Below, piece after piece: positions 12,276-24,117 of a stretch of DNA of 64,000 bases; position 1 is the stretch's first letter; each line of letters starts with the position of its first letter. Under the pieces are notes generated by a model, which did no database searches, was not told where the DNA came from, and was given only the letters and a program-made list of their open reading frames with translations. A program made the position numbers and the translations under genes. Location of the stretch: positions 1-64,000 of the forward strand of contig JAJEKV010000919.1 of the NCBI GenBank assembly GCA_021234155.1, in the 5' to 3' direction. Source of the DNA: Isoetes taiwanensis (taxonomy: Eukaryota; Streptophyta; Lycopodiopsida; Isoetales; Isoetaceae).

Positions 12276-12584
12276 CTATACATAATTTCTTGTTCCAGCT
12301 GCAATCATCGGCCAAGCATCAGAGAAGATGGAGGGCCAAGCATCAGCTCCTTGCGCCGGATTTGAAGATGGAGGGGTCGCCCACTGTTTTCGCAGTTTTC
12401 TCCTTTTCTTTTTTCTCCTTGCCACGTATATGACCACGATGTTTCAATGGTTAAAACAACGACTCCTATCTTTTTTGTATTTAAAAAAAGAGTGATTCGA
12501 GTTGAAAGAGTGATTAGAATGGCATGCATTTAGCATTTAGCATTGTAAAATAAAAAATTCCCTATGAAAACCATGGAGCAAAAT

Positions 12585-13190
12585 TATTCTAGAGCATGTT
12601 CCTTTGTGCGATGCCATCAAAAACGTTTTTTTGGGTTGTCCAAAGGGGATATCCTTGGTTCGAGAAATTTGTCGAGTACAATCGGCAAGTTTCTTGCTAG
12701 ATCTAACCCTACCTACTAGCTACATACTCCCCTTCTGATTCCTACCAAAAATATTAAGCAAAATCGGTATTTTTAGCAAGAAAATTTCCTGTTGTTTCAA
12801 ATGTCTTCTGAATTTTGAAGTCCACATGATAGGTTACAAGGTTTCCAAGGAATTTTTCAAACCATGGGCATATCTTGGTTTAGCATATTTCCTAGTTTGC
12901 TCTAAAATGTTCTATAAGTGACTCTGATAGACATAAAGAGCTAAGACAGACTTTTATTGGTCGAGATTTGTTGGTCATCATCAGGAGTCAAGCACATTGC
13001 TAACTTATTCTAGAGCGTGTTATTTTGTGCCATACCATGAAAGAAGTTTTTGGTTTAAAGGCCATACCTTAAGCAAGGGATTTGGCATATTTCTAGTTCA
13101 TTCTAGAATGTTCCATGAGTGCTTCTAATAAACATATAGAACTAAGACAGACTTTTCATAGTCGAGATTTGTTTATCGTGTTCTCTGCAT
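12585..13190 (+). repeat. Old tandem duplication, unit about 400 bp
   Basis: Blocks recur in order: ttattctagagc-tgtt-ctttgtgc (12587, 13008), then gcatatttc-tagtt (12888, 13086), then aatgttc-at-agtg-ctct-ata-acat-aga-ctaagacagacttttc (12906, 13106). Between them the copies have diverged and lost sequence. A fragment of the family A head sits at about 12625-12659. Confidence 0.6.
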
Positions 13191-13342
13191 CTAACTACAT
13201 TATTGATCTGAATTCCAATGCATCATTCAGAATGATGCATTAGAAGCCATATGGATTATATGGAGGATCTCCAAACCTGCTCAGTATTTCGTTCTTTGGC
13301 CAGCCTTAATTCTGATCAAGACTTAAAATTGCTTCTTGCTTA

Positions 13343-13461
13343 TTTTTTGGGTTGCCCCAAGGGGGCAAGCCCTTGTTTATGTGGGCTTATGGCATATTCT
13401 AGGTATAGGCCAGTATATGCCAGGAATATTCCAATGACTGCTAAAAACTTGCTATTGAGTT
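13343..13461 (+). repeat. Dispersed repeat family A, copy 2
   Basis: The copy starts with ttttttggg and the near-palindrome GGTTGCCCCAAGGGGGCAAGCC. It continues through cttgtttatgtggg and the gcatattc/tatatgcc units to an actgctaaaaac tail. The head can form a strong hairpin. Confidence 0.7.
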
Positions 13462-13913
13462 AAATTGGCGGTGGCCATTTGTTCTTTGGCTGACTATTTG
13501 GAAACCGGCTAACCCGTTGAAGCTTTTAAAAAGTATGGGGCCAAAAGACGGACTATGCGCACTATGCGTAGGCTAAGAAATTGCTTTTATGACCCGCAAC
13601 ATAGCTAGTTTGTTTTCCTCTCAGAAATTGCAAGATTGTGCTTCTTTGCAATGGGTTCCGGGTGGTTATAATCATCCTAGTTTTCTTGATTACGTTGTCA
13701 TTCCAGTATACTTGGCTCATCTGCATCAGGTGTTAGGTCAACGTACAGGTTATAGCTAATTCCTCCTTCTTCTAATCCAACAAGATATTATGGAGAGCGG
13801 ACAAGTTGAAACAGTGGCTTCCTTCATGGAGTTGTTCCGATTGGCAGTTCGCTATTGGACATGATATCTGAAATCAAGGAGCCAGACTGTTTAGTTGTAT
13901 CATTGCAACAAAT

Positions 13914-14068
13914 TGTAGAATGCCTATGTATCTACAATTCGTTAAATTCTTTCACGAGCCTCTTCAATGTTCTGTTGGTAGACCTTTTGTTGCGAGAATG
14001 CCTATGTATCTACAATTGATTTATTTTTCACGAGCCTCTTCAATGTTACGTTGGTAGACCTTTTGTCT
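13914..14068 (+). repeat. Tandem duplication, unit about 78 bp
   Basis: gaatgcctatgtatctacaatt...tttcacgagcctcttcaatgtt-cgttggtagaccttttgt is present twice, at about 13917 and 13997, with small differences. Confidence 0.8.
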
Positions 14069-16350
14069 ATGCTAAAGGAAGCAAGAAAGGTAGTATCGAA
14101 AAGATAACATAGTTCATTCTATACACAACTATTACATGGTGGTCTAGAAGGGTCATACATCGCTTTTGCTTTCTCGAAAATGTTGGTTCTTGATCGAAAA
14201 GAAAGATGTTGTTCAGGTTTAGAGCCATGAATACATTTCGAAAAGACAATTCTTAAAGACTTATACATCTAAAAATGCCACTTCTTATGTTTTTGTATTG
14301 TTAAATGTGAAATTTTGTGTTTCACTATTTCAACTTTTTCCAAATGCGGATAATTTGCCTGTAAAGGAATCCCAACAATTTATGAAGCATGGGTTTTCCT
14401 TCTTTGTCAGGTCAGAACCCTTTTTTTGAAGTCCAAGGGCAAAAGTGATTTCACATCTAGGGGAGCTATTGTTAAGCAGGGATCATAAGGTTCCTCAATC
14501 AAAATTGAGTGCAATCCGGCGTATGGAGTATACAAGGTATATATTGCACATCCTTTCCTCTTTTTTATTTGGGTCCGAGAATGCAAAGTTTTGCTCAAAT
14601 TGTGTCTTAGGCTTTAAAGGTACTTGTGGAAATTCATGCAAGAAAATCATTCTTCAAGTGGTTGAGTGTTGCACATGCTTTTTGTGAAGAGCAAACAGAA
14701 GCTTTATCTATTGTTGTAGATAAACATGTTGCGACTAAAGGAAAACATGTTGCGGATGAAGAAAAACATATTTGGCGTGAAGAGAAATACTTTGATGCTC
14801 CCGAGGATCATTCTCGATCACTATCTTTGAATCATCTCTTGATCGCAGCTTGCTCTTTTGACCGCTTGCTATATTGGAAGGGAAGGCAAATGGAAAAGCA
14901 AGGATTGATTTGACATTTGTGGAAAGCATTTTGAACTCGCACATGTATTATCTGCTGACAAGTGCATTAGCACTTGGTTCAATTTCAGGCTTAGGGGACC
15001 ACAGAGGCCATCGCTTTGCATGAATATGGTTTGCTCTTATTGTTTGGTTGTCTATGAAGATCCACGGAGCTTGATGATATTCCCATCGGTTCATTGTGCC
15101 AATCGTAGATAGGAGGGTTGTGTATATAGAATGTGGTCTTAAAAATCTCAAGTAGATGGTTCCTCGTGCCTAGGCCCTCGGGCTCTTTTGTCCGAATTGT
15201 AAGGCTCACAAGACAAAGGTCGGTCCCCATGTCGCCATGGCGGTAACAAATGTGTACTTTAGGTACTTCACAAGTTAGAGATGGACTAGAGAATGGCATC
15301 AAAAGCTACGCTTTTTGTGTTTGTTTATTGCCACTTAAGATCGGTTTCTTTTCGGCTAGTCTCTTAATGATTCTAGACGACATTAAGCCTTTTTCCTCGC
15401 CATAGACAGTTCAAGTTTTATGTTACGTGCATACAATGTTTGAGTGGCACATTTTGCAAGCATGGCAATGTGTTTGACCGAAATTCCTTCTCTTTCTCAG
15501 AGCCTTTTTTTTTAGGTTTCTTTGTAGATGGTTGCTAAAGGTTTCTTGTCTAAGTAGAAACAAAGGTGAAGGTGGTAAGTGCTATCACATAGTCGCAACC
15601 TTTTTTATTCTCTTTATACATAGAGGTTATGGCCAAGACAATTAGAAAATGAAAGAAATTTTATCACTCTATTGAGCTTTCTTGCGTGCAAAATCCTTTT
15701 CTTAACCGCCATCCATTCCAAAGAGATGCTTTCAGAAAATTAGATCCGTAATGTTCTTTTCCCCTTTGTTTCCTTTTTAGTTTTTGATGAAGTTGAGGAG
15801 CCTCATTCACAACAGATCCCAAGATCTAGAGTTGGATATGGGTCCTTTTGGAATTCTTCATCTTCCAAGATAATTGTGCCATCAGCTACATCTCGGTTAT
15901 TGGTGAAATTTATAGGGTGATGGCGGATACTACTTCGATAATAGTCATGCTAAGTTTGAACATGCCGAGAAGTGCCATGACAGCCCTAATGTGAATGGCA
16001 ACACCAGTGCATTGATTCTACAACTAGCTTAACCTCTATTTACTAATTGCACACGTGATTTTCTTGAGTGCGTGACTATAACCTCGGCGACTTCGCGCCG
16101 GTGAGAACTCGTGAATGCCTCAACTTCTTCTGTTAATTTCACCAGAGGACTTGCTTTGTCTTTGCAAGTAGAACATATATGGTTAGTGGAACTTCAATAG
16201 TTAAAAGCCAAATCGGGTTGGATTAGTCATGATCAGAAAGCACATTGTCCGCCTTGATTGGTTACTTAGTTCTTGGGGGCCAGGGCCTTTGTTTTTGGAC
16301 TTTTCTTCATGATGCTTTAAGAGATGCACATTTTCTTCATTCAAACATGT
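14069..16350. other. No gene recognised
   Basis: A plus-strand frame at 14626-14913 (95 codons) translates to a charged peptide with a short repeat (KHVATKGKHVADEEKHIW) that I do not recognise. Other frames are shorter or overlap on opposite strands. No splice-consistent exon chain was found. Confidence 0.4.
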
Positions 16351-16473
16351 GTTTTTGGGTTGCCCCTGGGGGGGCAAACCCCTCTATAATGGGTATGTGG
16401 GCATATCCAAGTATATCTTGGCATATGCCCGCATATGCCGATGATCGCTAAAACCGGTTGCTTCTCAGAATGC
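16351..16473 (+). repeat. Dispersed repeat family A, copy 3
   Basis: It has the tttttgggttgcccc...gggggcaaacccc head, then tatgtgggcatatccaagtatat...gcatatgccgcatatgcc, then gatgatcgctaaaaccggttgcttctcagaatgc. This copy shows the longest tail, which matches the inverted copy at 62.3 kb and the start of the window. Confidence 0.7.
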
Positions 16474-19269
16474 TCTGGTCATCCAAACATTCCTTAGCGT
16501 GGCATATGAATCCTCCCCCGCCCATTTAATTTCCTTGGGAGCTTCATTAGAACCTAACCGCTTATGCATTTGTTCTCGGAATATCAGTTGCAATGCCTTT
16601 GTTCTCTGGAAGTTTTACGGCTATGGCAGCGCCCGGGGAGGAGTTTTTTGCATGGCAGCCCTTAGCCCTTGTTCTCTTTTTTTTGCTATGGCTGCCATTA
16701 TCCATAGTTCCTATGCCAAAGAAATAATCAAGCAGGATCTGCCGGTTATGGAACCGGCCTCTTATATTGTTGGCTTATACATTAGGTGCATCTCTTAATC
16801 TTTCTTTTCCTGCTTAAGAACTCTACAGTAATTCTTAAAAAGCTCGCTTTTTATGAGCTCTCATTTCGAACCTTATTGAAGTTCTTGCCATTTTTCTTAT
16901 GAATGTATGCAATAGACACAATTGAATTGTTTATCGGAGGGTCTTTGCACAAGAAATTAATTTTTTTCTTCCAAGTCCCCTGACCGACCGCTGATCATCT
17001 AGGATCATCTCTGCGTACTTTTGGCGAATGTTCCGCAAATGGAAGTGGTGAAGATGATTCGCATGAGCGTAAGATTGCACTTTTGTCCGGCAACAAAAAT
17101 TAGGCTACAAGGTCGCTAATTATATTTGTTGATTCCGATTACGATTTGCCACGGGGAGTGCGGTGTTTGGATTTGTCATTGATCTCAATCTACCGCATTT
17201 GTTTCCACTCCACGTTGTGCAAATCTGGCTTTTATGTCTCAAGTCGGTTTTTTTTGGATCTTCTATTTTGTATTGGGGTGTGCTAGTTCTTAATTTACCT
17301 AGGTCCCATTGTTACTCTATCTCTGTGCTTTTTGTTTGCGCTGAAGAGGGCTAGGTAAGTTGGTTTTTGGAATTCGTGAGAAGAAATGTCATGCATTGTC
17401 CTTTTTCCTCTTTTGTCGTTGTTTGCTTGGTCTAGACAATGTGCTAATGTGATCGTGTTTTTGCGTACTCCATTTTAACCTCCGGGAACCAAGAGAAGCA
17501 ACGACAAGGAAGCTTAATATTTAAGCTATGATGATATGACGCTTGTTCCTCTTAATTGAAAAAAATACTTTAAAAAGTGTGTTTGATTGTTAAACAACCA
17601 TGAGAATGAGAATAGATGTTTGATAGGATTTATCTATGTGGTTTTCACATTTTCCTGCCCACTAATTTTCTCAATTTGATGCAGCTAGACCACCAAATCG
17701 GTGTTTGGTAGAGTATCAAATTGATGATCCGCTAACTATTGCTTGAAAGAACTTGATCTTGCCTGTATTCGCACTAACTCAACCAACTCATTGCACGCTC
17801 GCTTAATCTTTCCTCGTAATGTCTCTTTCTTAAGATATTGACTACATGACCATGTTAATAATGTTTGATGGCCTTAAAACTTATTGTGAGAAGTTGTAAA
17901 ATGGTTCTAAATGGAAGAATCCTTTTGCTTTTCACCTTTTGCTTATGATTTTATAGAAGTCTAGATGGCATGTGCATATCTTCTAAGAGAATTTTATATG
18001 TGTTTCATTTATTCACTTGGAAATAGCTAGATTCAAATAATCCCAAGGTTTTTCTACACCCTCCTTTGCATTTGATATTTTAGTTGGTGGATTCAGTTAA
18101 AAGCCGATCCGCCATTTTCCTCGATGTAAAGCTTGCATTTGCATCTCGTGAAAGGACTCTTTGGTTTACCTAGTTAATAGCATTACTCTAACTGCGCTTC
18201 TTTTGTTGCGTACGTTGAAGCATGATATGTAAATAGTGGATGCCATGATCATCAAATTCCATAAATCTGCAACTCAATGTCCGAAGCTTTCAATAAAAGG
18301 TGTGAAGTTTGTGCTGATTTGAAAAACAAAGCATATGTTAGGCCTACTTTGACATTGCAATGCATGATTGCGAAGTTATTCGCAGCTAAATTTCATCAGG
18401 ATAATGGTCCTTAAGGAAAGGCATTATCTCCCATTCAATCTCTTGTGTCAATCCGTAACTGGCCATTGAATCGATCTGCCCCAAAGCAGAGGCATGTCCT
18501 TTCTTCCCCTTTTAAGTCGTCATGTTGTCTTCCTTTTTCCATTCTTCAAATTTCATTTCTTGCTTTGTTGTGTCATTGTTAGTCCGAGAATGATCCGGAA
18601 AAAATTGTCATTCGCTTGAGATATGCTTTTATATTGCATCTTTTTCAAAACATTTGATTATTATCGCTGAAAACAAGATGCCTAGCTTGAAAAGACGGAT
18701 GAGTTCTCCCGAGAAAATCTCATTCTTTGAATGCCACATTGCAACCCTGTGCACGATGGTAAGTTGAATAAACACTAAGTTTTCAACATATGCATTTGAA
18801 GGAGCTTGCAAGGTCTCAATAGATCTTAAATGCAATTCTGTGGGTCGAATATAAGTATGCCAAAGATCCTCGACATTGTTTTAATTTTGAAACGATAACG
18901 GATAATTTTTTAGAGTATGTATCAATCTTATTGTTGCTTGTTGCATGTCCCGAATAAGAGGAACCCTTGAAACAAATCGTCAAGGGCAAATAGTCTAGAA
19001 GATATTGTTGTGGTGAATATACAATCATAGGATCTACCATGCGCCTGTGGTGTTTGTTCATAGCTTAGATATTCTTCAACTTGGATCTTCAAATTTTGTG
19101 TGCGAGATCCGTGGATATCAATATTCCAAAGATTGTAACCAAATTAAATACAAATGCATGTAAGGTGCCATCATAATGCCAACCCTATATGATTTCTATT
19201 GCTAAATTATCCATTGAAATTTAGTTTACTCCCTTAGAAAGATGCCGCTTGAGAATATATGATTTTTGT
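16474..19269. other. No gene recognised
   Basis: This is AT-rich sequence with only short frames (up to 99 codons at 16499-16798, unrecognised). No transposon protein motifs were seen. Confidence 0.45.
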
Positions 19270-20107
19270 AAAAAATTTAGGGAAAATTATAAAATACCCT
19301 TTGTATTTTTAGATATTTATGAAAATGCCCCCGATTTTTCTTAAATTATTAAAATGCCCCGCTTATTCTTATTCCTACGAGCATGAGATTTTGAGAAGAG
19401 CCCATCCATGAAGACAATTCCGGTTGGAGATCACTCCATGAAGACAATTCCTATTGGAGCTCATTTTATTTTCAAATCGTTTAATGTGATCTATTCCAGA
19501 ATTAGGAGGATGCAAGAGCTTTTGAGAGTGAGGATGCAAAAGAATGGCTTCGTGATCGATCCCTTCCTAAGATAGCCAATCACGCTTCTCTATTATCCGA
19601 TAAGGCAAAACAGCCGCATGATCCTTGACGAGCCCAAAGGTTTGAATATGGAAAAATGCTTATCTTGGCGATAATTTCGCTCGAAAAGTGAAAAAACTCC
19701 CACAAGCTGGCCCAAGATGTTCTCAATTCAATACGTGATGATGAGATAGTCGTAAAAATCAAGGGATGGTGTGATCTATAAAGGATCTAAAGCAAATGGG
19801 TGCCAATTTACCGCCAAGAAATCAGGGCGTAGAAGCAAATGCTTTGAAGGATCTCGTGTTTTGGGCGCTTTGAATCACCAAAAACATGAGCAGAATTTTA
19901 GCCGCTTAGCCCTAATCCGCCTTTTACATTAATCGAATTGTCCAAAGCTTGATGGGACCCCTTTACTTGCATCGAAAAGGAAATATAGGCCCATTCTTGA
20001 TCGTAGAAGAAACGATAGGGGCATTTAGATAATTTACAAAAATACAAGGGCATTTTTGTAATTCCTTTAAAATATAGGGGCATTTTTATAATTTTCCCAA
20101 AAATTTA
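19270..20107. mobile_element. Foldback/MITE-like element D, about 840 bp
   Basis: The left end (aaaaaatttagggaaaattataaaata, from 19270) and right end (tttttataattttcccaaaaattta, to 20107) are inverted repeats. The similarity continues inward imperfectly for about 90 bp, with alternating AT-rich spacers and gggcat/atgccc blocks. The interior has short unrecognised frames and a small direct repeat (ccatgaagacaattcc at 19405 and 19427). No transposase is visible, so it is probably non-autonomous. A clean target-site duplication was not resolved. Confidence 0.6.
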
Positions 20108-20464
20108 TCACTACTCAAAAGGTAACATTGTGTCAATGAGAGTGCTATTTTGCAATATCACATTTGTTGAACCCCAAAAACAAATTCGAGGTTTCATAGA
20201 AAAAGAAAAGTCGAGAGATGCAAATGTCTCTACATAATGATTGACTTAAAGTTGTAGACTCAATAACCAAAACATAAACAATTTCCATGCTAACATAAAC
20301 AATTTCCATGCAATGGCTCAAAAATATAACCAATTATGTACACTAATTTTTAGATATTAACTCAAACTCAATGGAAAAACATTGCCACTCTTTTCTCGCC
20401 ACTTTTTGCCCAAAAGGGATGAGACATGTATACATGTTATTTGTTATAAGAGATTAATAATATC

Positions 20465-20870
20465 TGACAATTGAGAGAACCGAAGGGTATCTTAATGAAA
20501 TCCCATGGTATCTCTAGGGAATCTCAGAGAGTCTTGGAAAATCTTAGGCGAATTTCAGAGGACCTTAAAGAACTTAAGGGGAATATTAAGCAAATCTTAA
20601 ATCTATATAATCGTGATGGAATCAGGGAAATTTTACCGTTGGAGAATCTTAAGGGAATCCCGGATGGAAATCTTTTATACAATTTTTGAGAGTCGAGAGG
20701 AATCTTGATAAAATCTTGGAGAATCTAGGGAAAATCTTTATAGAATCTACGGAAATCTTGAAGAATCTACATAGAATATCGCTTGAGAATCTAAAGGAAC
20801 CTTGGGATAATCTTCGAAAATCTAGGGAATCTTTGTAGAATGTTAAGAATCTAGGGGAATCTTTCACCGG
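20465..20870. repeat. Degenerate satellite-like tract based on GAATCTT/GGGAATCT
   Basis: About 400 bp are built almost wholly from variants of gaatct-gg-gaaaatctt, in both short and longer spacings (for example ggaatctcagagagtcttgg and gaatctagggaaaatct). The open frames on both strands (20471-20689 and 20649-20867) arise from this repetition and are not credible genes. Confidence 0.65.
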
Positions 20871-21584
20871 GCATGTTTTAGAGGGTCGGCTTCATGCAGC
20901 TATGGTACAAACATACTGCTTTGAGTTTGGATGTACAAACAGCAAATGCTGTAAATGATTGTGTTATGGTACCTGATGAAAATACGTGAGCTTGAAGATG
21001 AAGTTTGAGGAGGAGGTCTTGTAAAGGGACCAAGCCAAAAAGGAAATGGAGGAGTTCGCTGGACATTCCCCGTTGTAATATCGTGTAGTCGAAAGATCTT
21101 TTGGTGAATGTGTCGGATTAGATGTCTTCCCCGAAAATGAAGAATTTAACTGCTTGGGTATGGGGCCAATGGCATTTGAGATGTGCACACCCACGTTTAA
21201 GACGATCCTTTGAATCAACGTTTACTAATTTGCCAAACATATGTAGTGAGTATCAAATGTTTACGATAATATTTATTTTTTAAGTATTCTTGGTTCCAAA
21301 TTGCAATGACATTTCTTTGTTTGTTTAGGGCACACCAAGCGGCCCCCAAAAGTCGCTGAAATGCAAAATGCCTTTCGTGGAACATACAGTGCATCTGTCA
21401 TTCTTAGTAGTAAGGATGTCTTTAGAAATTTTTCATTTTTGGGCTTAAAGTTGTAGCTCGGTTTGGAAACATGCAGAAAACTTGGTCTATTGCACGGAAT
21501 CAAAAGAAGCTAATGGAGAAATTCATCACGTGATAGATGACTGTAGGGATCTTGTGGGCATCATAAATCATAAAGCAAGCCATG
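20871..21584. other. No gene recognised
   Basis: Short minus-strand frames (20964-21218, 21273-21503) may be decayed downstream sequence of the copia fragment that follows on the same strand, but I cannot match them to reverse transcriptase motifs. Confidence 0.35.
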
Positions 21585-22060
21585 ACGAAATCTTCTTGCA
21601 TGGCTTTGCTCCATTCATTTTTCCTCGAACTGCTCATGGCTTCCTTTGTAACGCGGTTGGCTCATCAAAGATCACATTGCTGTAGAAGGCAATGTATAAG
21701 GAAGTTTTCTCAGATCTTGATTCTAAGTATGCATGCATCTTATCTATAACCTTTTTAGGTCTAGTAGACCTTCTGAAGGGAACTGCAATCAGGTCTTCAT
21801 TATTATCTAGATCTGTCTTCTCATGCACCTAGGTCCGCTGCATCATCAATGGTTGTGTCAGGTGCATGTTGTGATGCATTAGAAAGGGTGTTGTTATTGT
21901 ATGGTGCATCATGTGCCTCTTCATTTTCTTCTTCTTGTGATTCATATCATTCAATTATGGAGATGCATCTTTTTAACACAAATGTGTTTTTATCAAATTT
22001 TATAGTTCTTCTGACAATGATATTTTTTGTGAGTGGGACATATCGCGTTCTCCTCGATAC
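21585..22060 (-). pseudogene. Ty1-copia polyprotein fragment (integrase end to start of reverse transcriptase)
   Basis: On the minus strand, three pieces follow the order of a copia pol. The first is a stretch like the end of the integrase region (RYVPLTKNIIVRRTIKFDK, near 22050-21990). The second is an acidic linker followed by RRSTRPKKVIDK...SNVIFDEPTA (21828-21640), which is the conserved RRSTR...EP segment just before the reverse transcriptase. The third is EAMSSSRKNEWSKAMQEDF (about 21651-21590), matching the EA...W..AM..E motif at the start of the RT domain. The pieces are in different frames, so the element is dead. No LTRs were recognised around it. The assignment rests on motif order, not on an alignment. 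Confidence 0.65.
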
Positions 22061-22220
22061 CATTGTCAGATTCTACAAACATGCAGGTCCTCGAGGTCTT
22101 TCCTTTTGGCTCAGATGGGCAACATTTAATTTGTGAGTTATTATCGTATTTGAATGCCTTGCCTTATGAATTATGAATTGGGCATGGAAATAGCATTCCA
22201 ATCGATATGTTTGAGTCCGC

Positions 22221-22305
22221 TTTTTGTTGCCCTAAGGGGAAAAACCCTCATCCATGTGGGTTTGTGGCATATTCCAAGTATATATGTCAGTATATGCTCG
22301 AAAAC
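22221..22305 (+). repeat. Dispersed repeat family A, copy 4 (diverged)
   Basis: tttttgttgccctaaggggaaaaaccctc, then atgtgggtttgtggcatattccaagtatatatgtcagtatatgctcg. The palindromic head has decayed but the order is kept. A family B copy follows 15 bp later. Confidence 0.6.
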
Positions 22306-22320
22306 ATGACTTTGAAGTGT

Positions 22321-22382
22321 GATTTAAGCCATTTCACTCTCGGGTCACGGAGGGCAACCCTCCGTGCGCAGCAGCTTGTTTC
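22321..22382 (+). repeat. Dispersed repeat family B, copy 2
   Basis: cactctcgggtcacggagggcaaccctccgtgcgcagcagcttgttt; here the core ggagggcaaccctcc is a near-perfect palindrome. It lies just downstream of a family A copy, the only place where the two families adjoin. Confidence 0.6.
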
Positions 22383-22809
22383 GTTTCCTAACAATGCTGA
22401 ATACAATGCCTCCTACGTTTATCATGCAAGAAGATGAAGCTGGTGCATTGGCAACATATGCTTTTGTTTGCCACTGTCAAGCTCTATGGAGGTAGACGGA
22501 TTTCTTAGGTTGGCATTGTGCCTTGCCTACTTTAGATGGATCTCTTCCTTCTTCATCTACGTTTGGCTTATTGACTTACCAACTGTTAGCTCATTACTAC
22601 CCTTTTACTCATTTTATAGGTGCTAATTTGATGATTTGGTGTGGCCAGGTGACATGTAATCTTATGCCATCCCTGAGTGGAAAGTTGAAGACATAGCTTC
22701 TATGAGGCCAAACATTTCTTCCTTTATTATTCCATCAATTGGCTCAAAATGGCATTTTCTATTTGTAATAGCTTAAGATGCTGTAAAATGTAACGACTCG
22801 ATAGGAGGT

Positions 22810-23292
22810 TTGTATGTTTTTGGGGATGTGCCATTAGACTTCTTTCATCATCAGATGCTTAAGAGGGGACTTCACATTGATATTACCATGGAAAATACAC
22901 TTCTTGACATGTATTCAAATTGTGGAAGTTTGAAAGATGCGAGTAAAATGTTTCAAAAAATGTTGAATCATAATTTAATATCATGGAATGCGATGATAGC
23001 AGGATATGCTCAGCATGGCTATGCTACATTTGCATCTCAATATCTCCAAGCCATGGAAAGACCCGATGTGAAACCAAATGGAGTGACATTTGTTGGTGTT
23101 CTCTCTGCATGCAGCCATGTTGGCTTACTTGATGAAGGGTACTGGTATCTAGGCTACATGAGGGAGGTCCATGCTATCATCTTAGATATTCTGCATGTCA
23201 ATTGTATGATAGGTCTTCTTGGTCATGTAGGACACTTTGAAGTGGCACAGAATTTAATACAATTTACAATGATCTTATATAAGGCCAAATAG
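22810..23292 (+). pseudogene. Pentatricopeptide repeat (PPR) protein fragment, PLS type
   Basis: PPR proteins of the PLS class bind organellar RNA and usually run to 500-900 residues with a targeting peptide and C-terminal E or DYW domains. This 160-codon frame has only about four repeats. TLLDMYSNCGSLKDASKMF lies near residues 30-48, LISWNAMIAGYAQHG near 56-70, and VKPNGVTFVGVLSACSHVGLLDEG near 86-109; the last repeat is decayed. The TLLDMY, SWNAMI and LSACSH signatures are diagnostic of the plant PLS family. No targeting sequence, E motif or DYW domain follows, and the frame stops soon after. It is therefore a truncated remnant. The apparent start is not a supported one, because the frame just opens there. 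Confidence 0.85.
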
Positions 23293-23463
23293 GATTCTTT
23301 TAGTTGCATAATATGTGAAATAAAGGAATATTTTTAAGTTCAGCATTTTGAGAAGTGAAATTAGGATAGTTCTACCTTTATATCTTATTTTACTCTTCAT
23401 TTAAAGGAACCACCGGAGGACATCAACGGGTGATCCAGATTCAGTACATATCAGAGATTAGAA

Positions 23464-23880
23464 GATTGATTCATTGGCTATCTAAAGGTGGGAATTTGAA
23501 CCCACAGATATACACCATGCTTTAATTAAGTCTACTACTTTTTTACTTGTTTTATTGCAAGTTTGAATGACTAAGCATTCCAGGATGTAGCTTGCCTTTC
23601 ATTCAAATCCTCACAAGCATCATCTCTTTAGCATTCTCATTTTTCTCTGATATTAATTGTTAAAATTAACTTTTTGAATTGATTCATTGGCTATCTAAAG
23701 GTGGGAATTTGAAGCCACAGATATAGACCATGCTTTAATTAAGTACTTGTTTTATTGCAAGTTTGAATGACTAAGCATTCTAGGATGTAGCTTGCCTTTC
23801 ATTGAAATCCTCACAAGCATCGCCTCTTTAGCATTCTGATTTTTCTCTTATATTAATTGTTAAAATTAACTTTTTGTTTA
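23464..23880 (+). repeat. Tandem duplication, unit about 210 bp
   Basis: The unit runs from gattgattcattggctatctaaaggtggg to gttaaaattaactttttg. It is present at 23464-23676 and 23677-23880, about 95% alike apart from a 10-bp deletion. On the minus strand each unit contains GTGGGTTCAAATTCCCAC, which folds as a T-arm with box B, hinting at a tRNA-derived SINE within the unit. Confidence 0.85.
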
Positions 23881-23885
23881 TTCCT

Positions 23886-24088
23886 TATGTATGCATTTTG
23901 AAAGTAGACAGATCCATCATCAAGTATTATTCTCTTTATTTAAACATTTTTCCAATTCTTTCTTTTCTTTATCCTTATAAAATTACACTCCAAATGTATG
24001 CATTTTGAAAGTAGACAAATCCATCATCAAGTGTTATTCTCTTTATTTAAACATTTTGCCAATTCTTTCTTTTCTTTTTCTAAGTGCA
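23886..24088 (+). repeat. Second tandem duplication, unit about 110 bp
   Basis: tatgtatgcattttgaaagtagaca-atccatcatcaagt-ttattctctttatttaaacattt-ccaattctttcttttctttt occurs at about 23888 and 23995. It starts directly after the 210-bp duplication, so two independent duplications lie side by side. Confidence 0.85.
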
Positions 24089-24117
24089 GGTTGTTGAGAA
24101 ATCAGCCTCCTATGATT

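Noticed and set aside
13217-13241. Small palindrome aatgcatcatt-cag-aatgatgcatt
   Set aside because: Perfect 11-bp arms, but isolated in AT-rich DNA with no linked feature or second copy.
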